From positions 17,446-81,445 of the forward strand of contig JAJAGP010003189.1 of the NCBI GenBank assembly GCA_025084515.1: DNA of 64,000 nucleotides, read 5' to 3'. Positions 1 through 42,498 of the stretch are shown piece after piece. This stretch comes from Ancistrus triradiatus. Taxonomy: Eukaryota; Chordata; Actinopteri; Siluriformes; Loricariidae. Each line of letters starts with the position of its first letter. Positions within the stretch are counted from its first letter, which is position 1. Both the position numbers and the translations under genes were made by a program. Below the pieces are notes generated by a model. It had not been told where the DNA came from. It saw only the letters and a program-made list of their open reading frames with translations, and did no database searches.

Positions 1-1960
1 TGGTATGACCGAGTATACAAACTCCGCTCTGTTTACGCTTTATACTGCACAGAGCTCCTACTTTTTAGTAGCTCATGTCGACTCTGTAGATGTTGTGTTT
101 GCCCAACAGAAACAGTAGTAAAAACAAGTGACAAAGGACATACAAATGTGAAGCGAGGGTTTTTGGGCCTCGCATAGTCGGGGATAAACGTCGAGGCTTT
201 ACCTAGGAAAGACCAAGGAAGCAAGTGACAGGATCTAGGTCCCACCACCCCCGATACTTGTAGTCTCAGTAGTACTCACCTTTAGGTAAGTAGTAGGATG
301 CCTATCTTGCTGCAACGTAGGCGAAATGCTCAAGGTGATGGAGAGGTGGTGCTTCAGGAAATAGGGAGTCACGGGGGGAACGAAACCTGAAGTGTAACCT
401 GAGAGCTGAATATGCAATGTATTACTCAGTTTGGACCCACCCTCCCCAGACCTAGCAAGACAGGTGAGACGCCCCTACTCCTAGGTAAACACGTAACACG
501 CATAAACAAGGGTCAGAGCGTCAAACAAATTAAACTATTTATTTTCAACCTTGAATTTCGCTGTAAGTAAGGCTTTAAACCTTTAGTTACAAAGGCTTTG
601 CTTTTGCAACCAGGGATGGTGGTGAGAATGTGTGTAAGATGGTTTTTTTGTTGGTAAGTCCTTTTCAAGTCCGGGTTTGGAAGAAAAATGTGTATGATAT
701 GTGTATGTGTGTGTAAGTGCGACAACAGAAGTCCCTTCAAGATTCACACTAAAAACGAAATGTACAATTTGGTACAGTAAAACACCAAAAAAACCTATTA
801 TTTTGCAAACAACAATACACTCCCACAAAATTTTACTGAATGTTTCCAACCCTTTAAACCTGTTCCAAGAGATGTACATGAAAACTGTCTCGGGAGGGAA
901 GATGGCTCCCCTGACTGGCAGGGGGTACCTTACTTTAGCCGTCAGTAGAACAAAATCCGTGTGGCGGTGAAGTCACTGCCCGGGACAGACGCACAAGAGA
1001 TGCACGCGCTGCGAGACTCTTTCTCGCCGAAGGTGGTTGAGAGTTCCAGCCTGCAGCTATCTACACCACTTGAACCTGGGCCTACGCTGCACTCGAGATC
1101 CCTCAGGAACGCCGGCTCCGAAGCAGAATACACCCACCACCAGGGTCCACGGAGAAAGAAGCAGCAGAGGCTCCCTAGCCGCTCGGACAGGGACGAAAGA
1201 CGGTCCGTAGTTTGCCGACGCCTGGGGCCCGTACAGCTACGCTTACGCCAGAATCCGCCACGTAACCAAAGCCCACCAACTTTTCCCCCCCAGGCAACGG
1301 CTCCCCCCACCCCCATTTAGGCGGCAAACCGCTCGCAAAGCTGAGCTGAACCACCTCGACGTGGATGGAAGATTTTTATTATTTTATTAACGATACACCA
1401 AGCATTAACTGTCCCTCCACAACACAGAAGAATCTTCATCCAGGTCTCACTCACAGTAGTACTGATTATCACAATGTTTAGCCTTAGACTGACGACTCAC
1501 GTCACGTTTCGCTGTCCACTAGCGCTCATACGTCCCAGGTGCAGAAGTTTAACACGGCGCCGAACGCGCTACCGTATACTGGAAGAAACGACAAGTGCTC
1601 GACTCCAACAGCCACCAACTGAACTGCCTCTGAATCCTTATTTGAAGTTAATCAGAAATCAGTAACGTATATCAACGCAAAACTTCCGAACTAAGGTTAA
1701 TGCGTTTCAATCGCCATACTCTCCCGCTCGCACACCAATTCTCCCACGTCCCCGCCCACGAAGCACTCTGATAGGCTGAAGGCGCAGCTAACAACAACAC
1801 AAAGGAACGCGATTTCAGCGTAAAAGCTTGGGTGTCTATTATCCGTTACACAAAAATGACAAAAAAAAAGTACACCGAAAGTGAGAGCACTGTGCCGCTG
1901 CGTCTGTACGCGCCGCCATCTTACATCAACACAATCAACGAATAATCATAATCAATTAGC
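1..1960. other. no recognised gene; AT-mixed leader region
   Basis: I find no recognisable coding exon, RNA gene or repeat family here on either strand. Open frames near 960-1320 occur on both strands over the same GC-richer patch and resemble no family I know. A GCGCCGCCATCTTAC stretch at about 1909-1923 contains a YY1-like core on the minus strand, which could be a promoter trace or part of a transposon. The terminal ZP exons of the neighbouring tectorin-like gene would be expected on the minus strand here or further left, but I could not find them. Confidence 0.4.
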
Positions 1961-3172
1961 AGTTAATTTGAAAGTGAAATTAGAGTCAGGTGTTTTCAAT
2001 CAATGAGATGACAATCAGCTGTGAGTGGCACCCTGTTTTATTTAAAGAACAGGGATCTATCAAAGTCTTCTCTTCACAACACATGTTTGTGGAAGTGTAT
2101 CATGGCACAAACAAAGGAGATTTCTGAGGAGCTCAGAAAAAGAGTTGTTGATGCTCATCTGACTGGAAAAGGTCACAAAACCATCTCTAAAGAGTTTGGA
2201 CTCCACCAATCCACAGTCAGACAGATTGTGTACAAATAGAGGAAATTCAAGACCATTGTTACCCTCCTCAGGATTGGCCGACCAACAAAGATCACTCCAA
2301 GAGCAAGGTGTGTAATATTTGGCGAGGTCACAAAGGACTCCAGGGTAACTTCTAAGCAACTGAAGGCCTCTCTCACACTGGCTAATGTTAATGTTCATGA
2401 GTCCACCATCAGAAGAACACTGAACAACAATGGTGTGCATGGCAGGGCTGCAAGGAGAAAGCCACTGCTCTTCAAAAAACACATAGCTGCTCATCTGCAG
2501 TTTGTTAAATATCACGTGGACGAGCCAGAAGGCTATTGGAAGAACGTTTTGTGGATAGATGAGACCAAAGTAGGACTTTTTGACTTAAAACATGGTGGTG
2601 GTACTATCATGATTTGGACCTGTTTTGCTGCATCTGGAACAGGACGGCTTGCCATCATGATGGAACAATTAATTCTAAGTTATATCAGAGAATTCTAAAG
2701 GAAGAATGGTTCAAGAAGAATAAAATTCATGTTTTGGATTGGCCAAGTCAGTCTTGACCTTAATACACTCGAAATGTTGTGGAAGGACCTGAAGCGAGCA
2801 GTTAATGTGAGGAAACTCACCAACATCCCAGAGCTGAAGCTGTTCTTTACAGAGGAATGGGCTAAAATTTCTCCAAGCCAATGTGCATGACTGATCAACA
2901 GTCACAGGAAATGTTTAGCTGAAGTTATTGCTGCACAGGGGGATCACACCAGATACTGAAAGCAAAGGGTCACATACTTTTGCCACTTACTAATATGTAA
3001 TATTGGATAATTTTCCTCAATAAATAAATTACCAATTATAATATTTGTTGTCTCATTTGTTTAACTGGGTTCTCTTTATCTACTTTTAGGACTTGTGTAA
3101 AAATCTTTAGTTCATATTTATGCAGAAATATAGAAAATTGTAAAGGGTTCACAAACTTTCAAGCACCACTGT
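1961..3172 (+). mobile_element. Tc1-like DNA transposon, internally deleted
   Basis: The transposase start is recognisable at 2102 (MAQTKEISEELRKRVVDAHL), the helix-turn-helix DNA-binding part of Tc1 transposases. A later piece at 2516-2690 keeps the VLWIDETKV block of the catalytic core (first catalytic Asp) and a GGGTIMIWTCFAA-type motif. Stops and frame changes break it, and the segment between the ExTxK region and the C-terminus is shortened. The right end, about 3130-3172, has the terminal inverted repeat typical of this family (GGTTCACAAACTTTCAAGCA). It lies downstream of the last tectorin-like exon seen. The left end is approximate. A relative occupies 52.4-55.1 kb. Confidence 0.85.
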
Positions 3173-3285
3173 AGAGTTTCCAGCTTTTTGAATAAATTTA
3201 GTAACAAGAAAAAAAATCTCCTTTGTTCTTACTTCCATATCCATAGCCAAGGTCTTCCTTAGCACAAAAAATGAAAATGATTTAC

Positions 3286-33443
<30,158 letters not shown>

Positions 33444-33505
33444 CCCTGGTGCTCAGCATCGTATTGTCTATATACCCTTTACATGAATGTGGGCGGAGCT
33501 TGAAC
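33444..33505 (-). promoter_or_regulatory. TATA-box promoter of the tectorin-like gene
   Basis: On the minus strand GGGTATATAGAC (about 33466-33477) is a good TATA box. About 25 bases upstream is AAGCTCCGCCCACATTC (33487-33503), a GC-box or CACCC-type site. Position and spacing agree with the spliced 5'UTR exon that follows. Confidence 0.65.
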
Positions 33506-35560
33506 GATCACAGACATACAAGGAATGCTTCATGTTGTTCAAGTTCTTGTTGAAATATTTAATAGAGGCACACGTTCATCAATGTTGCAGCTCAGATGGT
33601 TGTACTTTTGCCAAAACATTTCTTTAGAAAAATGTTTCTGGTAAACGTTGATGCTCATGGTAAGAAATGATACAGTGCTGTAATACCAGCTAAACAAGTT
33701 CATTAGGTTTTCCCTAGCATTGTCTGACAAAAGAAACACAATGTATTGTGATGTGATGCTGCTGACACACATCAGTTATAAACTATTAGTATATCATTTA
33801 AACTAACACTATCATGTAGTTATCCAAACCATAACTTTAAAATAAGGTAAAGCATTCTTATGCATCCACCAGATTGTAAACTACAGCAATGTTACACTCA
33901 CTCAGATCAGACATATAATATAATACAAATTGTATAAAACCTAAATAATCCTGTATGTATTTAAGCATAACTATTACCAACAGGGATAGGTGATAATAAC
34001 CAAGACACTCTGTAGACTGAAACTGAATTTAAAACTGTTTCCATATAAGCTTTAGAACTTCCATCCAGTGAGCTTATGTACATAAACAAAAGAGCTAATA
34101 ACTACATAAGCACACATAAAATGAAATGAACCCACATATACATGCAGCCACTGAACTGCATTGCACGATTGGAACCAGGATATGCCCATCCCCGTTGCCC
34201 TGAATGCTAAACTGGCCCGCCCTCAGAGTCAAACTTTTCCACCAGCTATGGTTGGATGGCCAGCCTAACACAGTGCAGACACAGCCATAACACTGCAGCA
34301 CAAACTACCCATTACGATGCTTAACCGGGAGGTCCCGCCAACACTGCCGATGAAGTACACGGACAGGATCCAAAACATGGGTGCAACCACTGGGTGCAAC
34401 ATACACTGACGCTGGAGAGGTATCTGCTTACCACGAACAATGAAAAGTTCACTGCCGATATTGACTAAAGCGCGCATTAATTCCAATCAATACAAATCGA
34501 AAATACAACACTTACATATTTCCACTGACCAGAAAGTGTGGTTGATGACAGTTTTTCTTAGCGATGTCTGAACACCAACTTTAGGACCTTACAGGCTCCA
34601 TGTTTACTGATTTACTAAAGGCCAATGAAAGGCCACAAAGCAAGGAACGGAGCTATAAGGTGTGCATTATGCGTTCAATAATAAACCAATCAGTTCGTGT
34701 ATCTGTTGTGGCTCCGGTGGGTCAGTGGTAAGAGTCAGCTGCTGGAAATGGCAGTGTCCTGAGAGCCAAGTGGTTTTAAGACGGACTGACACCCTGACCT
34801 TGAAATATCTCTGCCTGTGGACAATGAATTTCAGATTAATTTATATGGGGGTACAATGGGGTGCTTTGCTTTGCTTTATTTTGCTTTTAACTGTTCAGAT
34901 TATGGAGCGTTCATATCAGTAAAAGCTTTGCATGAAACGTGACTGGACTGCGGGAATGTCTGGGCTCCTGCTGCACAAACCAGTTCAGCTGGTTCCATGG
35001 ATTGAAAAGGCCTTTTTCGATATTTACACAAAAAAAAGTAAGTTTTGAAAGATAACACACATATATTAAGACCGTCCTTCACACTGAGTCCAAAGCCTAT
35101 GGACCACGGCGCTGGTAAAATGTTTAATCAGAGCCTGTTCTAATTTCTGAGTTGTTCAGATGCGTTAAAATCAATCTGGCAAATCAGAGCTTACAGGACG
35201 AGCAACAGGCTGCCTCTAAAAACATTGATATTAAAGAAAAGATCTGGTGGAATATAGCTGAAAGGCTGGAGAATGATGGTGATAAAGCTCACAGTGACTG
35301 GATGGAACCATTTTATCATTTATCTAAGACAAAACACAAACTATAAAATGCGTCCTGCACTCACGCTCACGTTTTTGTATTTTTTAAGCTGACAATGTGA
35401 AAAAGACACGAGGAGACACATTAAGAGAAGGGAAGTTAAATAAAGCAAAAGTAGGGAGTTTTCAGAGAGTTTAGACAAAAAAACATGTCAGACTTGGTGT
35501 GAAGGTAACACTATATTAAAATTTTTTCTTGCATAAAAATCGGACTTGATGTGAAAAGGC
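33506..35560. other. intergenic stretch without recognised gene
   Basis: No exon or RNA gene is recognised. A possible SINE fragment lies at about 34705-34860 (GTGGGTCAGTGGTAAGAGTC). The segment 34927-35000 (CATGAAACGTGACTGGACTG) recurs in direct orientation at 39077-39152. An open frame at 35152-35343 (MFRCVKINLANQSLQDEQQA, KIWWNIAERLENDGDKAHSD) resembles the style of a DNA-binding module but is too short to assign. Confidence 0.4.
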
Positions 35561-35564
35561 CTAT

Positions 35565-37325
35565 ACACACATGGACAAAATTGTTGATACCCCTCAGTTA
35601 ATGAAAGAAAAACCCACAATGGTAACAGAAATAACTTTAATCTGAGAAAAGTAATAATAAATACAAAGTCTATGAAAATGAACAAATGAAAGTCAGACAT
35701 TGCTTTTCAACCATGCTTCAACAGAATTATTTTAAAAAATAAACTCATGAAACAGGCCTGGACAGAAATGATGGTACCCCTGAAAAATGTGACCTGAGGC
35801 ACATGTTAAATCAAGGTGTGTTCACTAATTAGTGGTAGCCTAGCGGTTAAGGTACTGGACTCTGGACCAGAAGGACCAGGGTTCAAATCACACCTCTGCC
35901 ACTGTTGGGTCCTTGAGCAAGACCCTTAACCCACAATTGCTTGGACTGTAAGACTGTACCAATTGTAAGTCGCTCTGGATAAGGGCGTCTGCTAAATGCT
36001 GTAAATGTAAATGTAAATGTAAATTAGCATCACAGGTGTCTACAATCTTGTAATCAGTCAGTGGGCCCATATATAGGGCTTCAGGTAGTCCACTGTGCTG
36101 TTGGGTGACAAAGGTGTGTACCACACTCAACATGGACCCAGAGGAAGCAAAGGAAAGAGCTGTCTCAGGACATTAGAAAGAAAAATTAGACAAGCGTGCT
36201 AAAAACTTCCCTGGTTACGTGGACGCAGGAGGAAATTGATGACAAAATCAAAGGAGACGGATAATACGATGAATGGTAACAAAAGAGCCAGAAAAAACTT
36301 CTAAAGAGCTTTTTAAAGGTGAAGTTCAAGCTCAAGGAAACATCAGTGTCAGATCGCACCATCCGTCCGTGTTTGCGCCAAAGTGGACTGACGACAAGGC
36401 CAGGAGGACACCGTTTGTTGAAAACAGAACATAAAAAGCCAGACTGGAATTTTCCCAAACTACATGTTGACAAGCCACAAACCTACTGGGAATGTTGTCC
36501 TATGGAACAGATGGAACTTTTGGCAAGGCACATCAGCTCTAGGTTCACAGACGGAAAAAACAATGAAGCATATCAAAAAAAGACACTGTCCCTACTCTTG
36601 GAACTGAAGGAGGAGGCTCTGTTATGTTCTGGGGCTGCTTTTGCTGCATCCTTGCACAGGGTGTCCGTGAATCTGTGCAGGGTACAATGAAAAATCTCAA
36701 GACTACAAAGGAATTCTAGAGAGAAATTTGCCTGCCCAGTGTCAGAAGGGCTTTGGTCTCAGTCGCAGGTTATGGGTCTTGCAACACGATATTGACCCAA
36801 AACACCACACATCTAAAAACAGTCAAGAATGGCTAAGAAGGAAAACACTGGACTATTCTGAAGTGCCCTGGCCTTCTAGGAGCCCTGACCTAAATCCTAT
36901 TGAGCATCTTTGGAAGGAGCTGAAACAATGCCGTCTGGAAAAGGCTCCCTTCAAACCTGAGACAGCTGGAGCAGTTTGCTCATGAGGAGTGGGGCAAAAT
37001 CCACCTGCTGAGGTGTGGCAGAAAGTCTCACTGACAGATACAGGAATCATTTGATGCAGTGATTGCCTCAAAAGGTTTGCGGAAGAAAATATTAAGTTAA
37101 GGGTACCATCCTTTCTGGTCCAGGGCCTGTTTCATGAGTTTATTTTTTTTAATATTCTGTTGAAGCCATGGTTGAAAGCAATGTCTGACTTTCATTTGTT
37201 CGTTTTCATAGACTTTGTATTTTATTATTACTTTTGTCAGATTAAAGTTTATTTCTGTTACCATTGTGGGGGTTTCTTTCCACATTAATTGAATGGTTTA
37301 CCAACAATTTTGTCCACGTGGTGTA
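35565..37325 (+). mobile_element. Tc1-like transposon with long inverted repeats
   Basis: The left end (ACACATGGACAAAATTGTTG) and right end (ACCAACAATTTTGTCCACGT) are inverted copies extending over roughly 200 bases (35570-35790 against 37100-37320). A transposase runs from about 36130 (MDPEEAKERAVSG) through LQHDIDPKHHTSKNSQEWLR at 36778 and WPSRSPDLNPIEHLWKELKQ at 36870, the second and third catalytic acidic residues of the DDE core. Stops and frame changes inactivate it. A SINE interrupts it at 35830-36024. Confidence 0.87.
35830..36024 (+). repeat. tRNA-derived SINE inserted in Tc1 element
   Basis: A tRNA-like head with A box (TAGCCTAGCGGTTAAGGTAC) and B box (GGTTCAAATC at 35880), a body with TCCTTGAGCAAGACCCTTAA, and a core AAGTCGCTCTGGATAAGGGC followed by a (TGTAAA)n tail. 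Target duplication is probably AATTA at both flanks. Fragments of the same family are at 3.9, 49.2, 57.2 and 58.7 kb. Confidence 0.88.
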
Positions 37326-38105
37326 GACTCGAACAATGGCCAGAACTTGCGGAACGGAACTGCTATGCTGGCAACATAAAAGCTGCTGGTGGTTACATTC
37401 TAAATTGATTGAGTGAAAAAACATATGGCGTAATGTGACAAACTGGATCTTTGTCTCATGGATGTTAGGGTTAGGTGCTCACTGGAAACAGAGAAAAGAA
37501 CCATTGATCTTCTGAAACTGATCAGAATTACAGCAGCACAGCTGGAATTTAGAGTCTTAATGACCTTTTATAAACTCCAACAAATTTTAAACATGTGGAA
37601 ATTATTAGAGTAAATTGTATAATATTATGTATAGAGGACTTACATGTGCTGGGAAAACCAAACAGGAAAATAAGGAAATACTCTCAATAAACTTTGCATG
37701 TAAATTCAGTCAAAGCACAAGCATTTGGTATAAAACTAGTAATCCTTATTAAAGATAACATATATATACCGAGCTTCAGCATATTTAGCTCTGTGCTGCA
37801 ACCAAAACCCAGTTACTTTACAGCTACATGCACTTTTTCTTCTCTGCATAACTAAACCTTGTAGTTGTTTAGGGAGGGAGTGCTTCTAAAGGACCACTTT
37901 CTCACTCTATTGTTCACAGTGAACTGCTGAACCAGATAATTATTTATTTTGTTATTTGATTAATGTATGTAATGAACACTGACATTTCCTTGGTAGATTG
38001 GTAGTTGTAACCAGCTCTTCTATCTGCTGAATCTGTTAGACAGGTTCACTCAACACTACTGGATATTAATTGAAAGATATTTCATGTTTTTTTATCTGAT
38101 CAACT
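37326..38105. other. intergenic stretch, nothing recognised
   Basis: AT-rich DNA without splice-supported exons, repeats with clear boundaries or RNA genes that I can identify. Confidence 0.45.
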
Positions 38106-39010
38106 TTTTGTTAATAAACATCCATTCCTGCATTTCAGGCCTGCAGCACATTCCAAAAACAGTTGGGACAGTAAAGACGTTTTGTTACAGAAGATACCAC
38201 GTGATTTAGTGTCCATGTGTTATTTTGTTCCATTCTTCCTGCAAACACGTCCACAATCGTACCTTTGTAATGTGTGCAGCATATGGTTTGGTTTCTGATT
38301 TGTCTTGTTGATAAATGCATGGACGTCCCTGATAAAGATGTCGTCTTGAGGGCAGCTTATGTTGCTCTGAAATCTCAGTGTACTTTGCTTTACTTTACTT
38401 GTACATGCATTAATGCTGCATCACAGAAGTGGAAATGACAAATGACCTTTACCAAGGGCCCTGACCCGACCCATACCATGACAGAGCCTGGCTTTTGGAC
38501 TTGTTCCTCATAACATTCTGGATGATCCTTTTTTTTGTCTTTGGTCCAAAAATGCCCAGAGAAGTCAACACCGCATCTGGACATGGTTATAACATAAGGC
38601 TTCTTTTTAGCACAGTAACGTTTTAAGTGGTATTTGTGAATGTAACTCTGTATTGTAGAGCTTGATAAAGGTTTGATAAAGTAATCCCTTGCCCATGTGG
38701 TTCTATCAGCTATTGATGAATGTCGGTTCTCGATGCAGTGCCGTCTGAGAGAGCGGAGATCACCCCTCTTCAGTTTAGGCTTTTTAGGAAATTCCTCCAG
38801 ATTCACTGAATCATTTAATGATATTATGCTTTGTAGAGGGAGGAATATATAAATCCCTTCCAATCCTTTCCTTTACTCCTCAAAGACTCAGCCTTTCCTG
38901 GATGCTGCTTTTGGACCAAATCATAATTATAATCGCCTGTTTGAAATCACATCGCTATTTAGTTTTTTTTTTTTTTTTTCAATCTCATTACTAGCTCTAA
39001 ATCACTCCAT
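38106..39010 (-). mobile_element. Tc1-like transposon remnant, inverted relative to 32.2 kb copy
   Basis: Minus-strand transposase text at 38863-38390 reads KRGDLRSLRRHCIENRHSSI, LSSSTIQSYIHKYHLKRYCA and KPGSVMVWVGSG. The ends carry CATTCCTGCATTTCAGGCCT and GCACATTCCAAAAACAGTTG at 38122-38165. The right end (38846-39010) matches the right end of the 32.2-kb copy in the same orientation, as expected for long terminal inverted repeats. Confidence 0.72.
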
Positions 39011-39654
39011 CACCAATAATCAGTCACTTCTTCTATAAATCATCAGATGATGCTGCATTCTTATCAGTATCAGCTTTTCATGAAACGTGACTGAACTGCT
39101 GGAATGTCATTGCCTTATTTCCTGTTGCACAAACTGGTTCTGCTGGTTTCATGGAACCACACAATGCGATTGTTACTGATAAACTGGAACATGGCCAGAA
39201 CATACGTGAGAAGAAGGTATGCTTGCAGCGTAGAGCCGCCCTGCAGCACCTGCTTAGTCAGTTTGAGTGGAGATATGAGAAACCAAGTCATTTTTTATCT
39301 CAGTCTGACAGATCGTAGATCCTGGCTCTTACTGTGACGTGCATGGGCGTAACCTTAGGCTTTCTTCAGCATTCATGCAAAACGAAAAAGAAAGAAATAG
39401 AGTAAACAATTAAAGAGATAATGATTGCAGGCCAATAACTATTTGTTTAATCTGTTTTATAAACCAGGAAGTGTTTTTTTGCCCTGGCTCTCATTCATTC
39501 TAATACTGAATAATAACTTCTTTAACTGCTTGAGCCTCAGCATTTTGTTCTTTGTTCATTTGTTTGTGTAAAATTAATTTGAAATCTAAACTATGTCCTT
39601 CTCTAATCAGACACTAATGATAACAACATCAATAAAATAATTAGATAAGGTGGA

Positions 39655-40180
39655 GCCACCATTAGTGTTGTTACCTTGCAGTTCCAAAGAGCCCTGGTTT
39701 GACCCCGACCTTGAGCTTTGCCTGAGTGGAGTTTGCATGTTCTCCCCATGTCTACGTGGGTTTACTCCCATATATTCCAAAGACATGTGTTAGGTTAACT
39801 AGGGGTGGCACGGTGGCTCGGTGGGTAGCATCGCCGCCTCACAGCAAGAAGGTCCTGGGTTCAATCCCAGGGTGGAGCAGCCTGGGTCCTTTCTGTGTGG
39901 AGGCTGCATGTCCTCCCCATGTCCGTGTGGGTTTACTCCGGTGTGTCCGGTTTAACCAAAGACATGCAAGTTAGGTTAATTGATTACACTTGGCCTGGTT
40001 TAAGTGTGATCTCCGGCAACAGACGGAGTTACGCGTCGGCTGGAGTATTCTCGGTCGCATCGAATAAATAGTGGGGCAGACCCCACATCCAGTGGGACAA
40101 GCGCCAGGAAAATGATGATGACATGCGTTAGGTTAACTGGTCCCTCTAAATCATATACATTTTGGGAATGAATGAACTAT
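39655..40180 (+). repeat. tRNA-derived SINE (outer copy), split
   Basis: A diverged SINE with ACCTTGCAGTTCCAAAGAGC and GCATGTTCTCCCCATGTCTA. It is interrupted at 39800 by a younger copy and resumes at 40120 with GACATGCGTTAGGTTAACTG. A separate repeat tail (TGGATGGCACCCTGTCCAGG at 40416) lies further right. Confidence 0.72.
39801..40119 (+). repeat. tRNA-derived SINE (inner copy) with 19-bp target duplication
   Basis: Starts GGGGTGGCACGGTGGCTCGG with A box GTGGCTCGGTGGGTAGCA and B box GGGTTCAATCC. The body has CATGTCCTCCCCATGTCCGT, and the 3' end reads GGGACAAGCGCCAGGAAAAT plus a GATG tail. It is flanked by GACATGTGTTAGGTTAACT (39782-39800) and the same with one change at 40120-40138. Confidence 0.88.
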
Positions 40181-41665
40181 AAGAGAAGCAGTCTAGGGTT
40201 CCAGTCATCTTCTCTAGTCCATCATGAATAAGTTCAGATTGGGTTTAATGCAATTAATTAATGAATAACATAAGAAATCGTTTTCGATTTAAAAGCACTT
40301 CACAGCCATTCTTTATAAACTCTTATTTGTTACTCTCTAGTGCAACAGCAGTATTGAGAGCCAGCTGCTGGACAAGGCAGTCACTGAGGATCACTGCAAA
40401 AAGAAGAACCCTGCGATGGATGGCACCCTGTCCAGGGTGTACCTCTGCTGCTGTGCAGTGAATTCTGGGTAAAGACCCAGACCGTCAATCAGGACCATAA
40501 GTGTTTAAAAAATGAAGGATTTACTTACTTACAGACTGACTATGTTCAGATTCTTAACAATATAAGAATGTATGATTAAATTAGTCGTGAGATAAACGGG
40601 TGATAAACAGGTCACCTGAACAGCCCAGACCTGTTGTGCACATTCTGTGGTTTTGTCAGTATTTGGGGTTTGTGTGCTTTAATTCCTGAGCTCTTAGTGA
40701 AACCACAACAGATCATGTGATTTACTAGAAGCTAATCTTCTTCCTTTCAGCCCTTGCTGCTTCTAAACCGAAAGTATTTGAACATAAGATTTGCATGAAT
40801 AGATAAAGGATCACAATAAAAAATGGTAAAAGACTAACTAAAATGTAAAGTTTTACCAAAAGGCGTTGGTGGTGCAGCTGATTTACTGACTGTTCCAGTA
40901 CCTAAATCCTCCGATAAGACTGTATACTGTAAGACTGTATCAGGTGAAACTTCACCTGGACTAGACTGTCTGATAAGTACTGTAAAGGTTATTATTTTAA
41001 GCCACGCCATGTGTTTTTCTCCCATAAAAAGACAAAAATGTTAAAAATCTACAAAACAGGCCTGTATATACACTGAAATGCCACTTTATTAGAGACACCC
41101 ATCCATTTGGCGCCAAGGTGTTTACATCCACAGGATCCCTTTTTGTTAGAGGTTTTCCTCTATCACACCATTATCGGTATGCTCTTGTAGTAAGTCCAGC
41201 TTAATTCTCCCTGATTTGACGTAAGACACAAACCCACATACGGCAAAAAGTATTGGGACACAAACTCTGAAGTGGGCAAATGTATTGGGACACCAACCTA
41301 CATGTGGCCAATTTTATTGGGACACAAACCCACATTTGCTCTGGAGCTGCCCTAGACCTCGACCAGAGGTTAAAACATTTCAAAGAATTTTCAGAATAAA
41401 TGATACTCCTTTAATATTCATTGATAATAAGTAATCGAATTAAAGGACTTGCGTGCTTATTAAGCAGAAGCTCAGGGTTACGTGTTCTTTAACAATTCTA
41501 AGCATAAATAAGTACTTAACACCTGCCCCTAGTGGTAGAATCTGGAATTACATACTGTTTGCTCTCCAGCGCCTTTCCATTTAAAATCAAAAAGAGAATG
41601 AGAACGTAAAAGAAAGAATTCTTATACGTTCTCATTCTCTTCTTGATTGTAAATTATATTAATGA
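40181..41665. other. intergenic stretch with short repeat traces
   Basis: No gene recognised. A (G/C)AATGTATTGGGACAC-type unit occurs at 41251, 41283 and 41325, and CACTTTATTAGAGACACCCA (41079) resembles a DNA-transposon end. A short inverted pair AGAATGAGAACGTA / TACGTTCTCATTCT lies at 41594-41640. Confidence 0.45.
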
Positions 41666-41669
41666 TAAT

Positions 41670-41819
41670 AAATAAATAATTAAATGAATAAATAAAAATA
41701 TCATGAAATACAATATATTATAATCAGTTCAGTTTCATACATTCATTTTAATTGTTACTATACAGAATTAAATGAATATTTTGAGCCTTAGTAATAATAA
41801 TAATAATAATAATAATAAT
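41670..41819. repeat. repeat unit ending in (AAT)n, left of ERV
   Basis: The block ATGAAATACAATATATTATA to GAGCCTTAGTAATAATAA is repeated after the ERV at 45215-45350 with about 15% differences. Both copies end in (AAT)n. Confidence 0.75.
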
Positions 41820-42264
41820 TGAAAGATATAATCAGTATTAACAATTCACGATAATTATATGGCTCTGTTGCAAGCGTTGTTATTTTGTACAGAATGTTCT
41901 GTCCCTGCTCTGAAAACTGCAAGGCTTAGCATAACGAACTATTCCGCAACTCTTTCCTCTTCTTTCCTCTTTTGGACATAGTTGGTCTGTGACCAGGGTC
42001 ACCCTGACCTGAAACTTTGTAACTTCTCCTTTTCCCAATGAACATGTGTACCCCCACCCTCCATACTTCCCCTTCTCTTCTCACGCAAGATCACCTTACA
42101 AGAGTATGAGTACAGCTGTATGTGTATGTTTATTTTGAGATCCTTGAATAAACCCTCTGCTGATAAAGCTTTGTGCTGGTTTCTTCTTGGACCTCCCTGC
42201 GCAGAACGGACTGGACCGACACAGGAGAAGTCAGATAGGACAAGGCTCGCATAACTATCTAACA
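41820..42264 (+). repeat. 5' LTR of the endogenous retrovirus-like element
   Basis: Ends CGCATAACTATCTAACA; the start is either TGAAAG at 41820 or TGTTG at 41866. A polyadenylation signal AATAAA lies at 42148. The primer-binding site TGGTGACCCGACGTGATA follows at about 42271. The last 51 bases recur at 45129-45179. Confidence 0.72.
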
Positions 42265-42498
42265 GTTTCTTGGTGACCCGACGTGATACTTCTGGTCAAG
42301 TAAGACATGATTTGTTTGACTACCTGGCTGGCGGTATCACTCGATGATTTGTAGATCCTTCGGGGATTATATACCTGATACTCATTACTAGTTTAGACAC
42401 TAGGGACGACGTATCAATACCTGTGCCGGTCCTTCCGTGTTGAGTGTTGATTGTTGATTGTTGATTGTTGATTGTGTATAACATACTGAGGTGTACGT

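Noticed and set aside
942..1320. Overlapping frames of 119-124 codons on both strands
   Set aside because: Neither shows a domain or flanking splice logic; long frames on both strands of one GC-rich patch are common by chance.
35152..35346. 64-codon frame as a possible DNA-binding protein exon
   Set aside because: No convincing motif, no splice partners and repeat-rich context.
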